Assembly (NCBI RefSeq): GCF_018343695.1
Contig: NZ_JAGYPJ010000001.1
Location: 1,437,001-1,501,000 of the forward strand
Reading direction: 5' to 3'
DNA length: 64,000 nt
DNA from: Lederbergia citrisecunda
GTDB lineage: Bacteria > Bacillota > Bacilli > Bacillales > Bacillaceae_C
Made by a program: the position numbers and the translations under genes. The notes beneath the pieces are model-generated. The model had not been told where the DNA came from, ran no database searches, and saw only the letters and a program-made list of their open reading frames with translations. Numbering within the stretch: position 1 is the first letter of the stretch; each line of letters begins with the position of its first letter. This document shows positions 1-8,859 of the stretch, one piece after another.

Positions 1-50
1 AGCATTCTCTATGCCAGTGCATACTAAGAGAAGCTTGGCCTTCTAATGTT

Positions 51-872
51 TTATATTTTTCGGACTTCCTTAAAAAATTCTTCAAGTGTCCAATTGTTTT
101 TATACATTATTTCTGCATTTTTCTCACCGACATACCTAAAATGCCAAGGTTCGAACTGATACCCAGTTATTTCTACCTTTTCTTTTGGATATCGAAGGAT
201 ATAACCAAAACGGTAAGCATTTTCTTTTAGCCATTTTCCTTCGTCTGTTTCACCAAAATCTTCGGATAATAAATATTGTACATTTTCGCTAGAGATATCC
301 ATAGCTAGTCCAGTTTGATGCTCACTTTTTCCTGGAATAGCGACTGCTTGCATGGCTTTATCTTTACCTACTCTGTCAATTTCATTATTTAATATTGATA
401 CTTGCCTAACATACGAGCGGTAACCAGAGACGGCAAAGAGATGGATGTTAGCTTTCTCTGCAGCAGAAAACATTTTCTCTAGTGCATCAGCAGCTTCTTT
501 GCGTAAGTAGCTTTTTTCAATATCTTGATCACCAAAAGAAAATGGAACGTTAGGTCGAACTAAATCCGCTGGTATGTAAGTCCCAGGCAGAGCAAAGTCT
601 TTGTTGACTAACGCTAAAACATTATCTGAGTTGACGATTTCTTTTACGCCTTTGACCTCTTTAATTGTATTAAAATAAGCAGCTTCAAGGGCATATAAAG
701 AATCGTCACTCGTTTGGTTGCTTCCATAATGTTCTTTCGTTTGTTCTTTCCGTTCTGCAAGTTGTGGATTTTTTTCAGCTTTTTCTTCAGGCTTTTCATT
801 AATAAACGGAATTTTGACTGAACAGCCTGAAAGGAGAACAGCAGCAGTTAGTGTTATGATTAATTTTTTCAT
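51..872 (-). CDS. yodJ: M15 D-alanyl-D-alanine carboxypeptidase lipoprotein (YodJ/VanY-like)
   Basis: Peptidase family M15B, trimming the terminal D-Ala of peptidoglycan stem peptides outside the membrane. The protein starts with a lipoprotein signal (KKLIITLTAAVLLSGC, lipidated Cys17), then a charged linker. The zinc site is visible as SEHQTGLAMD (His185, Asp192) and EPWHFRYVG (His244), with the family's SGYRS motif before it. I placed the start at the MKKL methionine because it gives a clean signal peptide; an in-frame ATG four codons upstream is possible. It lies 30 nt downstream of deoD, as in B. subtilis, so the two are probably cotranscribed. Family assignment is firm; exact substrate is inferred. 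Confidence 0.9.
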   Translation of the reverse strand: MKKLIITLTAAVLLSGCSVKIPFINEKPEEKAEKNPQLAERKEQTKEHYGSNQTSDDSLYALEAAYFNTIKEVKGVKEIVNSDNVLALVNKDFALPGTYIPADLVRPNVPFSFGDQDIEKSYLRKEAADALEKMFSAAEKANIHLFAVSGYRSYVRQVSILNNEIDRVGKDKAMQAVAIPGKSEHQTGLAMDISSENVQYLLSEDFGETDEGKWLKENAYRFGYILRYPKEKVEITGYQFEPWHFRYVGEKNAEIMYKNNWTLEEFFKEVRKI

Positions 873-901
873 CGTTACCCACATTTCTTTCTAGAATCAT
901 T

Positions 902-1609
902 TTATGATTCTTTAATTGCTGCTTCCAATGCTACTTCAATCATTTCATTAAAGGTCGTTTGTCTTTCTTCAGCAGACGTAACTTCTCCTGTTAATATATG
1001 ATCGCTGACAGTAAGTACAGATAAAGCCTTTCTACCAAATTTAGCAGCTAGAGTATAGAGAGCGGATGTTTCCATTTCTAATGCAAGTATACCGTATTGT
1101 GCCCATTTTTCATGGTCGGCATTGTCGTTATAGAACATATCTGCTGTAAATACGTTACCTACTTTTACTTGAAGACCTTTTTCTACCGCTCCATCATAAG
1201 CATTTTTAAGTAATTGGAATGAAGCAGTAGGAGCATAATCGATACCGTCAAAAATGATTCGATTCATTTGTGAGTCAGTAGATGATGTCATAGCAAGAAT
1301 AACATCACGAACTTTGACGTCCTTTTGAATAGCGCCACATGTACCTACTCTGATTAAATTTTGAACATTATAGCTTTGCATTAACTCGTTAATGTAAATG
1401 GATATAGAAGGAACTCCCATACCTGTACCTTGTACTGATATTCTTTTACCCTTATATTCACCAGTGTAACCAAACATATTTCTGACTTCATTATAGCAGA
1501 CTGCATTTTCAAGAAATGTTTCAGCTATGTATTTTGCACGTAATGGGTCTCCAGGTAATAATACTGTTTCAGCAATTTCACCTTGACCTGCAGCGATATG
1601 AATACTCAA
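902..1609 (-). CDS. deoD: Purine nucleoside phosphorylase, DeoD type
   Basis: Cytosolic hexameric-type purine nucleoside phosphorylase, cleaving purine (deoxy)nucleosides with phosphate in the salvage pathway. The N-terminus carries the family signature [15 protein letters not shown], then [12 protein letters not shown] and the C-terminal [10 protein letters not shown] with the catalytic Asp. The length of 235 residues is normal. I chose a TTG start: GGAG lies 8 nt before it, whereas the GTG three codons upstream overlaps that ribosome binding site. yodJ follows directly. No terminator separates them. Confidence 0.95.
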   Translation of the reverse strand: MSIHIAAGQGEIAETVLLPGDPLRAKYIAETFLENAVCYNEVRNMFGYTGEYKGKRISVQGTGMGVPSISIYINELMQSYNVQNLIRVGTCGAIQKDVKVRDVILAMTSSTDSQMNRIIFDGIDYAPTASFQLLKNAYDGAVEKGLQVKVGNVFTADMFYNDNADHEKWAQYGILALEMETSALYTLAAKFGRKALSVLTVSDHILTGEVTSAEERQTTFNEMIEVALEAAIKES

Positions 1610-1944
1610 GAAAATCACTCCTAATTTTTATTGTATCGGGTAAGCAGCTATCGACTAACAAACTCTCTACCCTTTTCCTTGCAATAAATCAACATTGCTT
1701 CCAATTGTAGCACTATATTCCAACAACTTCATGTTAACTTTATCGAAAGTAAAAGGTCAAAAGAGGGGCGTCGACTAAAACTTTCCACATCCTGTGAAAC
1801 ATCGATAGACCATGATTCTGAGGGCCAGAATGACGATGACAGGGCGTTAAAGCTTTTCTCTATACCATTCTAATTCTTTCAATCCCTCGTTGCAAATTTT
1901 GTTGAAAGAAAATCGTTATATGTAGAAATTTTGACAATAAAAAA
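1610..1944. other. Intergenic region without a convincing gene
   Basis: This gap upstream of deoD holds no gene I can support. At 1791-1843 there are nested inverted repeats (CCTGT/ACAGG, ATCG/CGAT, ATTCTG/CAGAAT) that could fold into one interrupted stem; see findings. The deoD promoter should lie in its left part but I see no strong -35/-10 pair. Confidence 0.5.
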
Positions 1945-1966
1945 TACGCCAATATGAATTGGCGTA
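1945..1966 (-). terminator. Rho-independent terminator after yozD
   Basis: A perfect 9-bp stem (TACGCCAAT / ATTGGCGTA, 4-nt loop) is followed on the minus strand by ATTTTTTATT. It lies 18 nt after the yozD stop, so it ends the yozE-yozD transcript. Confidence 0.85.
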
Positions 1967-1983
1967 AAAACCAAGTATTATCT

Positions 1984-2151
1984 TCATTCATCCCATTCTT
2001 CGATAATGCATTTGGAAACTAAATAGTCAAAGGTGATATCAGCTAATTCTTCCGATTCAAACTCAGTTGGGGCGTAGCCTCTTTTTATTAGCTCATGATA
2101 GAAAAATTCAGCTATTTCCTCTGTGTCAATGAACACTTCCGTTTCACGCAT
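1984..2151 (-). CDS. yozD: YozD family small protein
   Basis: A 55-residue acidic protein beginning MRETEVFIDTEEIAEFF and ending in IIEEWDE. It matches the YozD family of Bacillus, whose function is unknown. No membrane segment or signal peptide is present. A purine-rich GAGAGAAGGGA precedes the ATG. It follows yozE by 34 nt on the same strand and is closed by a terminator, so a yozE-yozD transcript is likely. The family call is from memory of the B. subtilis protein, supported by the neighbour yozE. Confidence 0.8.
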   Translation of the reverse strand: MRETEVFIDTEEIAEFFYHELIKRGYAPTEFESEELADITFDYLVSKCIIEEWDE

Positions 2152-2185
2152 TCCCTTCTCTCCCTTTCTGAATTTTCTACCTAGG

Positions 2186-2410
2186 TTATTTTTTTTCAGC
2201 TTCTAAATATAGGTCCCAAACATGATCAAAAAGAGCTAACGAGGGCAAATACTCGCCATTCAGCTCCAAATAAGCACTCAATTCATGGTAATCATCCGAA
2301 TGTTTTGGGAAGCTGTGGTCTTGATAAGCATCGTTCGCAAATTTGCTAATATCATCTTTTAAATGTGGCTGTCTGAATTTCATAAGAAAATGATAAAAAG
2401 ATTTATTCAT
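2186..2410 (-). CDS. yozE: YozE family protein (UPF0346, SAM-like fold)
   Basis: A 74-residue soluble protein with the family pattern SFYHFLMKFR...D.ISKFANDAYQDHSFPK. YozE proteins adopt a small sterile-alpha-motif-like fold. Their role is not established. Length and both sequence blocks are typical. The gene heads a two-gene unit with yozD. Confidence 0.85.
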   Translation of the reverse strand: MNKSFYHFLMKFRQPHLKDDISKFANDAYQDHSFPKHSDDYHELSAYLELNGEYLPSLALFDHVWDLYLEAEKK

Positions 2411-2550
2411 TAAAGATTAATCCGCCTTTCAATTTCCATCCTTTTCTAACAAATATAGCGGATTGAATTTCATACGTAAATGAATTTTATTATCTCGTTT
2501 TTACAATGTATGCAATCAGGCGACATTCATTCGGATATATTTAATAATTT

Positions 2551-2573
2551 TGCCCCCTAATTGGAAGGGGGCA
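2551..2573. terminator. GC-rich hairpin after the YjcZ-type gene
   Basis: TGCCCCC and GGGGGCA form a 7-bp stem around a 9-nt loop just past the stop of the small gene at 2579-2749. The following tract is A/T-rich but has no clean U run on the minus strand, so it is a probable rather than certain terminator. Confidence 0.55.
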
Positions 2574-2578
2574 TTTAA

Positions 2579-2749
2579 TCAATTAGGAAAACACCAGCAG
2601 GCGCCAATGATGATTAATAAAATAAACAATACAACGATTAGCGCAAAACCACCTGCGAAACCGCCATACCCAAAACCACATCCACCATATCCACCATACG
2701 CCGGATAGGTAGGGCAGCAGCCATCGTAACCGTAGCCTCCGTAATACAT
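2579..2749 (-). CDS. YjcZ-type sporulation-associated small membrane protein
   Basis: A 56-residue protein with a Gly/Tyr/Cys-rich N-terminal half ([20 protein letters not shown] at the start) and one hydrophobic helix ([18 protein letters not shown]) at the C-terminus. This matches the YjcZ/YczN family of tiny sporulation proteins found in multiple copies in Bacillus. A GGAG lies 8 nt before the ATG and a hairpin follows the stop, so it is probably monocistronic. Localisation to the forespore membrane or coat is inferred from the family only. Confidence 0.8.
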   Translation of the reverse strand: MYYGGYGYDGCCPTYPAYGGYGGCGFGYGGFAGGFALIVVLFILLIIIGACWCFPN

Positions 2750-2841
2750 ATCATTCACTCCTCAATTCTTTAATATCTTCGTTCCTATATTATGTATGAG
2801 TGTTATGGGCTGTTTGTGCGTTTGCCCATAGACATAATAAA

Positions 2842-2863
2842 AGCATCCAAGTTAATGGATGCT
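2842..2863 (-). terminator. Terminator after msrA-msrB
   Basis: AGCATCC and GGATGCT form a 7-bp stem followed on the minus strand by TTTATTAT. It lies 30 nt past the msrB stop. Confidence 0.75.
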
Positions 2864-2893
2864 ATATTCGTTACATTTTTTAATATGAATACT

Positions 2894-3319
2894 TTATATA
2901 AATAATCCCTCATACTTCTCATATCCCTCTTTTTTCAAATCCTCTCTAGGGATAAAGCGAAGGGCTGCGGAGTTAATACAATACCGAAGCTGTAAAGGTC
3001 CTGGTCCATCTGGAAAAACATGGCCTAAATGCGAATTCCCTTCTTTGCTTCTTACTTCCGTTCGAATCATACCATGGCTTAGATCCTCTTTCTCCACCAC
3101 TTCATTTTCGGCAATTGGTTTTGTAAAGCTTGGCCAACCACATCCTGCATCGTATTGATCTCTTGAACTAAATAGAGGTTTTCCTGATACAATGTCAACA
3201 TAAATCCCTTCCGCTTCGTTATTCCAATACTCATTATCGAAAGGTGGTTCTGTTCCATTATTTTGTGTTACGTGAAATTGCATGGGTGTTAGTTTTTTTC
3301 TAAGTTCATCCTTATTCAC
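2894..3319 (-). CDS. msrB: Peptide-methionine (R)-S-oxide reductase MsrB
   Basis: Reduces methionine-R-sulfoxide in oxidised proteins, in the cytosol, using thioredoxin. The signature blocks are [28 protein letters not shown] and [11 protein letters not shown], with the catalytic Cys in RYCIN and a possible resolving Cys in CGWPSF. The two CxxC zinc motifs of other MsrBs are absent, as in B. subtilis. I selected the GTG start because a GGGGG tract lies 7 nt upstream and because it overlaps the msrA stop in a GTGA tetranucleotide, a sign of translational coupling. A TTG five codons upstream would place the ribosome binding site inside the gene. Confidence 0.95.
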   Translation of the reverse strand: MNKDELRKKLTPMQFHVTQNNGTEPPFDNEYWNNEAEGIYVDIVSGKPLFSSRDQYDAGCGWPSFTKPIAENEVVEKEDLSHGMIRTEVRSKEGNSHLGHVFPDGPGPLQLRYCINSAALRFIPREDLKKEGYEKYEGLFI

Positions 3320-3858
3320 TTCAAATCCCCCCAATGCTTATTGATAAAATGTTTTCTTCCAGACCCTAACTGATAAGCTTCATAACGTTCCGGATTTTTC
3401 CGATAAAAATGTTGATGGTACTCTTCCGCTGGATAAAAAGCCTTAGCAGGCTCAATTGGAACAACTATTGGATGAGAAAATATACCACTTTTTCCCAACT
3501 CATATTTTGACTGTTCTGCAAGTTGTTTTTGCTCATCGGAATGATAAAATATGGCTGTTCGATAGGAATCGCCACGATCAAAAAATTGTCCTCCTTGGTC
3601 TGTCGGGTCAATTTGCATCCAAAATATGTCCAGCAAACGCTTATATGGAAATAGATCTGGACTAAATGTAATTTGTACTGCTTCCGTATGTCCTGTTGTG
3701 CCTGAACATACTTCCTCATAAGTAGGATGCTCTGTCCATCCAGCCGTATAACCCGACACCACTTTTTCAATACCTGGCAGTTCATCAAATGGCTTCACCA
3801 TACACCAAAAACAACCTCCAGCGAAAGTTGCTAATTCACTTCTTGTAGATTTTTCCAT
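3316..3858 (-). CDS. msrA: Peptide-methionine (S)-S-oxide reductase MsrA
   Basis: Reduces methionine-S-sulfoxide. The catalytic motif GGCFWC is at residues 14-19 (Cys16), followed by [22 protein letters not shown] and the Gln/Asp-rich [13 protein letters not shown] block. The start is the second methionine, nine nucleotides downstream of the first ATG, because GGAGG sits 9 nt before it. Its stop overlaps the msrB start, so R- and S-specific enzymes are made from one message. Together they repair both epimers. Confidence 0.95.
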   Translation of the reverse strand: MEKSTRSELATFAGGCFWCMVKPFDELPGIEKVVSGYTAGWTEHPTYEEVCSGTTGHTEAVQITFSPDLFPYKRLLDIFWMQIDPTDQGGQFFDRGDSYRTAIFYHSDEQKQLAEQSKYELGKSGIFSHPIVVPIEPAKAFYPAEEYHQHFYRKNPERYEAYQLGSGRKHFINKHWGDLK

Positions 3859-3879
3859 AACAAACATCCTCCCTTCATT

Positions 3880-4464
3880 TTAATGAACAGGTACAAACAT
3901 TTTCATAGAAATTTTATTATCCACTAAGTTAAATTCTTCAGCCCTAACTTGGATACCACTTTTTAATTTCATCTGTTGAAGTGAAACATATATTTGTTTG
4001 TCGTTTGGTTGTATAATGACCCAATTAGGCAGCTTATAAGCATCACGAATAAACTTAAGGATATACGAAACAGGCAGTTTTACATCCCCTAAAGATAAAG
4101 ACTTTTGTTTTAGTATAAGATCACCGTTATCTAATGCAACAGGTTCAAAGGTCATTTTCAAATACATACTTTGTGAAAAAACTTGTACTTCTCCATAAAG
4201 TTCTACTTCATCGGTCAACAATACACTGTAATGAATAGGACCGTCTAACCCTTCCTTCTCAATATAATGATTGATAAGTTTATTGAGGTCCTGCTTTTCC
4301 GTTCGTATTAAAAATTCTGACATGTTCGAAGTGGACACCTTTTTTTCAGGGACAGGCTCTTGATCTACCGCAAGAAAAATCAGTATCCCTATTCCTAGTA
4401 GAAAAAGTATATTTAATGATAATAATGTCATGAAAAGTAGCTTCCAAATGTTTTTATTCTTCAT
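3880..4464 (-). CDS. ypmS: YpmS family membrane-anchored protein (DUF2140)
   Basis: A 194-residue protein with one N-terminal transmembrane helix (residues about 9-32) and an extracytoplasmic domain. Blocks such as IHYSVLLTDEVELYGEVQVF and LPVSYILKFI match YpmS. The B. subtilis homologue also follows ypmR. Its function is unknown. msrA starts only 21 nt downstream of its stop, so ypmR-ypmS-msrA-msrB may be one transcript. No enzymatic motif is visible. Confidence 0.85.
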   Translation of the reverse strand: MKNKNIWKLLFMTLLSLNILFLLGIGILIFLAVDQEPVPEKKVSTSNMSEFLIRTEKQDLNKLINHYIEKEGLDGPIHYSVLLTDEVELYGEVQVFSQSMYLKMTFEPVALDNGDLILKQKSLSLGDVKLPVSYILKFIRDAYKLPNWVIIQPNDKQIYVSLQQMKLKSGIQVRAEEFNLVDNKISMKMFVPVH

Positions 4465-4490
4465 TCTATACCTTCCCCTGTAACCCTTTG

Positions 4491-5285
4491 TTATTTCAAT
4501 TGCTTTTCTAATTTCCCTTTATTACCAAGATAATCGTATATGCGCTCTGCTATTAGTTTATAACCTTCGTTATTAGGATGAAAATAATCGGTATAAAGTA
4601 AGCTTTCCTCTTGGTTATGAAATATATCATCAATTGGAACAAAGGTTGTTTGATAATATTCAGAAATCACACTAGAACTAGATTGATTCCAGCTTTTTAC
4701 GATTTCGTCCATTTCTTTTAAATCAGAAAACCATCTTATGAATGGATTGTATATTCCTACAAGAAATATCTCTGTATCCGTGTTATATGAAATTACTTTA
4801 TCAATTATATCTGTTAATCTTTCATCATACCCTTTTTCTGCATCTAAAAACATTTTAACATGAAGACCCATTATATTTTCTTTAAATACTTGCATTACAT
4901 CATTTCCACCAATTGTAATAATGACAATGTCAGCATCTTTTATAGAGTTTTTTATTTCATCCTGACTCAGACGTTTCATTAATTGATCAGTTCGATTACC
5001 CTTCACACCAAAATTACTAAATTGAGCATCTTTTATACTACGATTGCTCTCTAGTTTACTTTTTAAATAAGGAATATATCCTCCTTTACCTTCTATATCA
5101 CCTATACCTTGTGTGAGCGAATCACCAATGGATACAATTTTTATAGATAAAGGCATAAAGTCAGCAGGAGGCAATTGTTTTTCTTCGCGATTTATATTAT
5201 GAATCCCTTGTGTCGTGTAAGGGGCAGAACAACCTGTTAAAAATAATATACAGCCAATCGCAATACTGAAGTATTTTCTTATCAT
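4491..5285 (-). CDS. ypmR: SGNH/GDSL-family lipase/esterase lipoprotein
   Basis: A secreted lipoprotein (signal ending LFLTGC, Cys19) with an SGNH hydrolase fold. Visible catalytic blocks are SIGDSLTQG (block I, Ser56), GNRTDQL (block II Gly), GGNDVM (block III Asn) and DYFHPNNEGY (block V, Asp and His). The fold hydrolyses ester or acyl groups; the substrate is not known. I took the methionine followed by IRKYF as start because it opens the signal peptide and has GAGGGTG upstream. It is followed by ypmS as in B. subtilis. Confidence 0.88.
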   Translation of the reverse strand: MIRKYFSIAIGCILFLTGCSAPYTTQGIHNINREEKQLPPADFMPLSIKIVSIGDSLTQGIGDIEGKGGYIPYLKSKLESNRSIKDAQFSNFGVKGNRTDQLMKRLSQDEIKNSIKDADIVIITIGGNDVMQVFKENIMGLHVKMFLDAEKGYDERLTDIIDKVISYNTDTEIFLVGIYNPFIRWFSDLKEMDEIVKSWNQSSSSVISEYYQTTFVPIDDIFHNQEESLLYTDYFHPNNEGYKLIAERIYDYLGNKGKLEKQLK

Positions 5286-5355
5286 TATGCTCACCCTCAA
5301 CTGTAAAGTCACATTATTATAACATGGTTAGGAAGTAAGGAGACAGTAGAAACAC

Positions 5356-5385
5356 AAAAAAGCGATCTTGGCTAGATCACTTTTT
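5356..5385 (-). terminator. Terminator after degV
   Basis: AAAAAGCGATCT pairs with AGATCACTTTTT (one G-U), giving a hairpin with a U run on the minus strand 11 nt after the degV stop. The symmetric A/T arms could also act on the other strand. Confidence 0.85.
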
Positions 5386-5395
5386 CGAGCTTTCT

Positions 5396-6238
5396 TTATT
5401 CTGTATAATACATAAATCCAATTGCCCCAGGGCCTGTGTGAGTACTGATAACTGGCGTTGTATCATCAATTTCGATATCTAGAAAACCGGTAAGTTCTTC
5501 AACTTTTTCTTTACATAAATGAGCGAGTTCAAGGCCATCAGCATGACAGATACATACGCTTTTAAGAGCCTTTCCATGAATATCTTCCATAAAATGCTTC
5601 ATAACGTATTTTACTGCCTGAGCTTTACTCCTCACTTTAGCAACGGGTGAATACTCTCCTTCTTCCAAAAGAGCAATAGGCTTGATATTGAGCAGCGACC
5701 CTATCATCGCCTTGCCCTTTCCAATTCTTCCACCCTTCATCAAGTTTTCGAGGGTGTCGACTACGACATATAATTTTGTCCCTAAACGCACTTTCTCAAT
5801 AGAAGCAAGTATATCTTCTAACGATTTACCTTCTTCTGACATTTTTGCCGCTTCCCTTACTTGGAAGCCAAGAGCTTTTGAAATGAATGATGAATCGATG
5901 ATCGTTACTTTGGAAGCAGTCATTTTTGATGCAGCTCTGGCTGACTCTATTGTTCCACTCATTTTACCAGTTAAATGGATTGATAGAATCTCACTTCCAT
6001 CTTCTCCTAGTTCATCATATAATTTCAGAAATTCGCCTACAGCAGGTTGAGAGCTTTTCGGTAGTTCCTCTGAAACCTTCATTTTTTCCATAAATGTTTC
6101 AGGTGTAATATCTATTCTATCTAGATAAGTTTCTCCTTGAATTGTAATGGATAATGGTATTACATGTATATTTAATTTTCGCGCTTCCTTTGTTGATAAG
6201 TCACAAGTTGAATCGGTTACAATTTTAATTTTGCTCAT
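5396..6238 (-). CDS. DegV family fatty-acid-binding protein
   Basis: A 280-residue DegV protein. The N-terminal block KIVTDSTCDLS, PKSSQPAVGEF and the C-terminal THTGPGAIGFMYY are diagnostic. Members bind a fatty acid between two alpha/beta domains. Some (FakB) present it to the FakA kinase for incorporation into phospholipid, but I see no fakA here, so that role is inferred. Bacillus genomes carry several paralogues, so I give no symbol. The gene stands alone between two terminator or promoter regions. Confidence 0.88.
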   Translation of the reverse strand: MSKIKIVTDSTCDLSTKEARKLNIHVIPLSITIQGETYLDRIDITPETFMEKMKVSEELPKSSQPAVGEFLKLYDELGEDGSEILSIHLTGKMSGTIESARAASKMTASKVTIIDSSFISKALGFQVREAAKMSEEGKSLEDILASIEKVRLGTKLYVVVDTLENLMKGGRIGKGKAMIGSLLNIKPIALLEEGEYSPVAKVRSKAQAVKYVMKHFMEDIHGKALKSVCICHADGLELAHLCKEKVEELTGFLDIEIDDTTPVISTHTGPGAIGFMYYTE

Positions 6239-6395
6239 ATGGCCACATCCTTTAGAAGTTCAAAGTCCATTATACAGGTTCTGGATAGGGTTGAATAGGT
6301 TATAATGTAGAATAATATGTAGAATAATATAATTTGCTATTATTACTTCTTAGTCCTATGATTAAAAGAGTTTGAAGAATCTTTAAGGATGGTGA

Positions 6396-7052
6396 ATGAT
6401 AATGGAGACAACATATTATACGGATGGGCAAACGTATAATTGGAAAGAAGAATTGGCTAATGCCATTACACATGGAATTGGTTTTTTATTAAGTATTCCG
6501 GCACTTGTTATTCTGATTGTATCAGCCGCAAAAAATGGTGGAGCGCTTCAAGTTGTTAGCTTTACTATTTTTGGCGTGACGATGCTCCTTCTTTATTTGT
6601 TTTCAACAATGCTTCATAGCTTCAAACCATCTAAAGTTAAGAATGTATTTGCTATATTAGATCACTCAGCAATTTATCTTTTGATTGCAGGTACTTATAC
6701 TCCTCTTGTTCTTGTCACTTTAAACGGTGCACTTGGATGGACATTATTTGGTATTGTGTGGGGTCTTGCAGTAGCTGGCATAACGTTTAAATGTTTCCTT
6801 ATCAATAAATTCCGAGTTATTTCCACCATCTTTTATTTAGCTATGGGCTGGCTTGTCATAATTGCCATAAAACCTCTTTATGCGAACTTAACCGGTACTG
6901 GTTTTGCACTATTACTGACTGGCGGGCTCCTTTATTCAGTTGGAGCGGTTTTTTACATTTGGCGTAACCTTCCGTATTCTCATGCCATTTGGCATTTGTT
7001 CGTCATTGGTGGGAGTGCGTGTATGTATTTTTGTATACTTTTTTATGTATAA
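6396..7052 (+). CDS. yplQ: Hemolysin III family (PAQR-like) membrane protein
   Basis: A 218-residue integral membrane protein with seven predicted helices. Family motifs are ELANAITHGIGF near the N-terminus, LDHSAIYLLIAGTYTP in the middle and YSHAIWHLFVIGGS at the end. Their conserved His and Asp residues form the putative metal site of the CREST/PAQR superfamily. The name hemolysin III comes from a Bacillus cereus protein; the physiological role is uncertain. An AAGGAT tract precedes the start. An in-frame ATG two codons downstream is an alternative. Confidence 0.88.
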   Translation: MIMETTYYTDGQTYNWKEELANAITHGIGFLLSIPALVILIVSAAKNGGALQVVSFTIFGVTMLLLYLFSTMLHSFKPSKVKNVFAILDHSAIYLLIAGTYTPLVLVTLNGALGWTLFGIVWGLAVAGITFKCFLINKFRVISTIFYLAMGWLVIIAIKPLYANLTGTGFALLLTGGLLYSVGAVFYIWRNLPYSHAIWHLFVIGGSACMYFCILFYV

Positions 7053-7310
7053 TTGAAAGCGCAAGCCCCTTGCACTTAGACGTTCCTCATTCTGTCATCT
7101 ACTGAGTTAAATGAAACAAAGAACTCAGAAAAGTGAAAGGCGCCTGCAGCTGCACTTGAATGGCAAATTGATATTTACTAAAGTAGGTTGAAGTTTCCTA
7201 AAACTCTAGAACTGAGACAGCAAAAGTTAAAGGTTCAAACATATTTATTTATAAAAACTTGAACTTTCTTTAAATTGGACAAAAGAGGCTGTCCGATAAG
7301 TCCCTAATAT

Positions 7311-7352
7311 AAAGCAGGTGGAGAAAATTCATTCGTTTTCTCCACCTGCTTT
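7311..7352. repeat. Perfect 17-bp palindromic hairpin
   Basis: AAAGCAGGTGGAGAAAA and its exact reverse complement flank an 8-nt loop. A short T run follows on the plus strand, so it could terminate the hemolysin III transcript. It is also internal to the inverted-repeat element. Confidence 0.7.
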
Positions 7353-7514
7353 TGGATTTTTATGATCATTTTCTGAAAGTATAATGTGGGCCAATGTCAC
7401 AATTCCATTTAACTAGATAAGACAATTTTTTGTTGTGTTTTTTAAAAAATAAGCCATGCTGGAGAGCAAATCAACAGATTCAATTTAACCCAACTCCAAA
7501 AAATAAAAAAAAGA

Positions 7515-7558
7515 GGGGGGCTACCAAAGGTCAGTTACCTGACATTTTGGACAGCCCC
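7515..7558 (-). terminator. Terminator of the thyA-dfrA transcript
   Basis: On the minus strand GGGGCTGTCCAAA...GTCAG pairs with CTGAC..TTTGG.AGCCCC around GTAA. It is followed by CTCTTTTTTTTATTTTTT. It begins 4 nt after the dfrA stop and is built from the right end of the inverted-repeat element. Confidence 0.85.
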
Positions 7559-7561
7559 TTC

Positions 7562-8047
7562 TTATTTCCTCTCGTATATCCTAAATTCATAATCGTATGG
7601 ATTTTTGTCGTCTTTTGGTCCTTTTTGAGTTGATTTAACAACCCAATTATCCCAGTCTAATTTCGGAAAATATGTATTGCCTTCAAAGGAGTGGAATATT
7701 TTTGTGACATATAAACGATCAACTTCTTCAAGAAAAAGCTGAAATATCTCCGAACCACCTGTGACAAATACGTTAGAATCGTTGTTTTCTATCCATTGAA
7801 GAAGATCTCGTTTGGAATGAAATACAAGACAATTTTCTACTTGGTAGTTTATATCACGAGTAAGAATAACATTTGTTCGGCCTGGAAGAGGTCTTCCTAT
7901 TGATTCATATGTTTTTCTACCCATAATAATGGGATGACCAATCGTTGTTTCTTTAAAATATTTCAAATCCGCCGGTAGTCGCCAAGGTAAATCATTATCT
8001 TTTCCGATTAGTCCATTCTTATCCTCTGCCCATAAAAAAGAAATCAT
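7562..8047 (-). CDS. dfrA: Dihydrofolate reductase
   Basis: Reduces dihydrofolate to tetrahydrofolate with NADPH. The 161-residue protein has the substrate block [15 protein letters not shown] with the catalytic acid Asp27, then [15 protein letters not shown] and NVILTRD of the NADPH site, and VTGGSEIF. Its start codon overlaps the thyA stop in an ATGA, so translation is coupled to thymidylate synthase, which produces its substrate. A strong terminator follows. This is the target class of trimethoprim. Confidence 0.96.
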   Translation of the reverse strand: MISFLWAEDKNGLIGKDNDLPWRLPADLKYFKETTIGHPIIMGRKTYESIGRPLPGRTNVILTRDINYQVENCLVFHSKRDLLQWIENNDSNVFVTGGSEIFQLFLEEVDRLYVTKIFHSFEGNTYFPKLDWDNWVVKSTQKGPKDDKNPYDYEFRIYERK

Positions 8048-8838
8048 ACACTAACTACTCCTTTAATGGCTGGATGTGGGTCGTAACCTTCAAGTGTAAA
8101 ATCTTCAAACTTAAAAGCAAATAAATCAGTAACTTCAGGGTTTATTTTCATCGTTGGTAAAGGACGTGGTTCCCTTTGCAACTGAAGCTCAATTTGTTCA
8201 ATATGATTTGAATAAATATGAGCGTCACCAAGCGTATGAATAAATTCTCCAGGTTCAAGATTAGTAACCTGCGCTATCATCATCGTCAATAAGGCATATG
8301 AAGCAATATTAAAAGGCACGCCTAAAAAGATATCAGCGGATCGTTGATAAAGTTGACAAGAGAGCTTCCCGTTTGCTACATAAAATTGGAAAAGACAATG
8401 GCAAGGAGGCAGAGCCATATTTTCTATTTCTCCTACATTCCATGCATTAACAATCATCCTGCGGGAATCTGGATTATGTTTAATTTGGTTGAGAACATCT
8501 TTGATTTGATCAAATGTTCTTCCATCTGCAGATGTCCAAGATCTCCACTGTTTACCGTATACAGGCCCTAATTCGCCATTCTCATCAGCCCACTCATTCC
8601 AAATTCGAACACCATTTTCTTGTAGATACTTTATGTTAGTGTCACCCGCTAAAAACCATAGTAGTTCATGAATGATCGATTTCGTATGCAGTTTTTTGGT
8701 TGTAAGTAATGGAAAACCTTTCTGCAAGTCAAATCTCATTTGATAACCAAATGTACTGATTGTTCCAGTACCTGTTCGATCTTCTTTTTTTGTACCATTT
8801 TCTAAAACGCTTTTACACAAATTTAAATATTGTTCCAT
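8044..8838 (-). CDS. thyA: Thymidylate synthase (ThyA type; B. subtilis ThyB)
   Basis: Converts dUMP and methylene-tetrahydrofolate to dTMP and dihydrofolate. At 264 residues it equals the E. coli enzyme. Catalytic Cys146 lies in [10 protein letters not shown], with RRMIVNAWN before it and [15 protein letters not shown] after it. The closest B. subtilis match is ThyB. It overlaps dfrA by 4 nt. Its start lies 21 nt after the stop of the protease-like gene, so all three may be cotranscribed. Confidence 0.97.
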   Translation of the reverse strand: MEQYLNLCKSVLENGTKKEDRTGTGTISTFGYQMRFDLQKGFPLLTTKKLHTKSIIHELLWFLAGDTNIKYLQENGVRIWNEWADENGELGPVYGKQWRSWTSADGRTFDQIKDVLNQIKHNPDSRRMIVNAWNVGEIENMALPPCHCLFQFYVANGKLSCQLYQRSADIFLGVPFNIASYALLTMMIAQVTNLEPGEFIHTLGDAHIYSNHIEQIELQLQREPRPLPTMKINPEVTDLFAFKFEDFTLEGYDPHPAIKGVVSV

Positions 8839-8859
8839 CTAAACACATCCCTTTAAATA

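Larger units (their letters stand above)
7284..7559. mobile_element. 276-bp element with terminal inverted repeats (MITE or IS remnant)
   Basis: The ends match in inverted orientation over about 19 nt: AGAGGCTGTCCGATAAGTC at 7284-7302 and, read from the other strand, AGGGGCTGTCCAAAATGTC at 7541-7559 (15 of 19 identical). The interior has no transposase and is A/T-rich. A strong palindrome lies just inside each end. The GGCTGTCC core resembles ends of IS1182-type elements of Bacillaceae, from memory. It sits directly against the dfrA stop. Confidence 0.55.
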
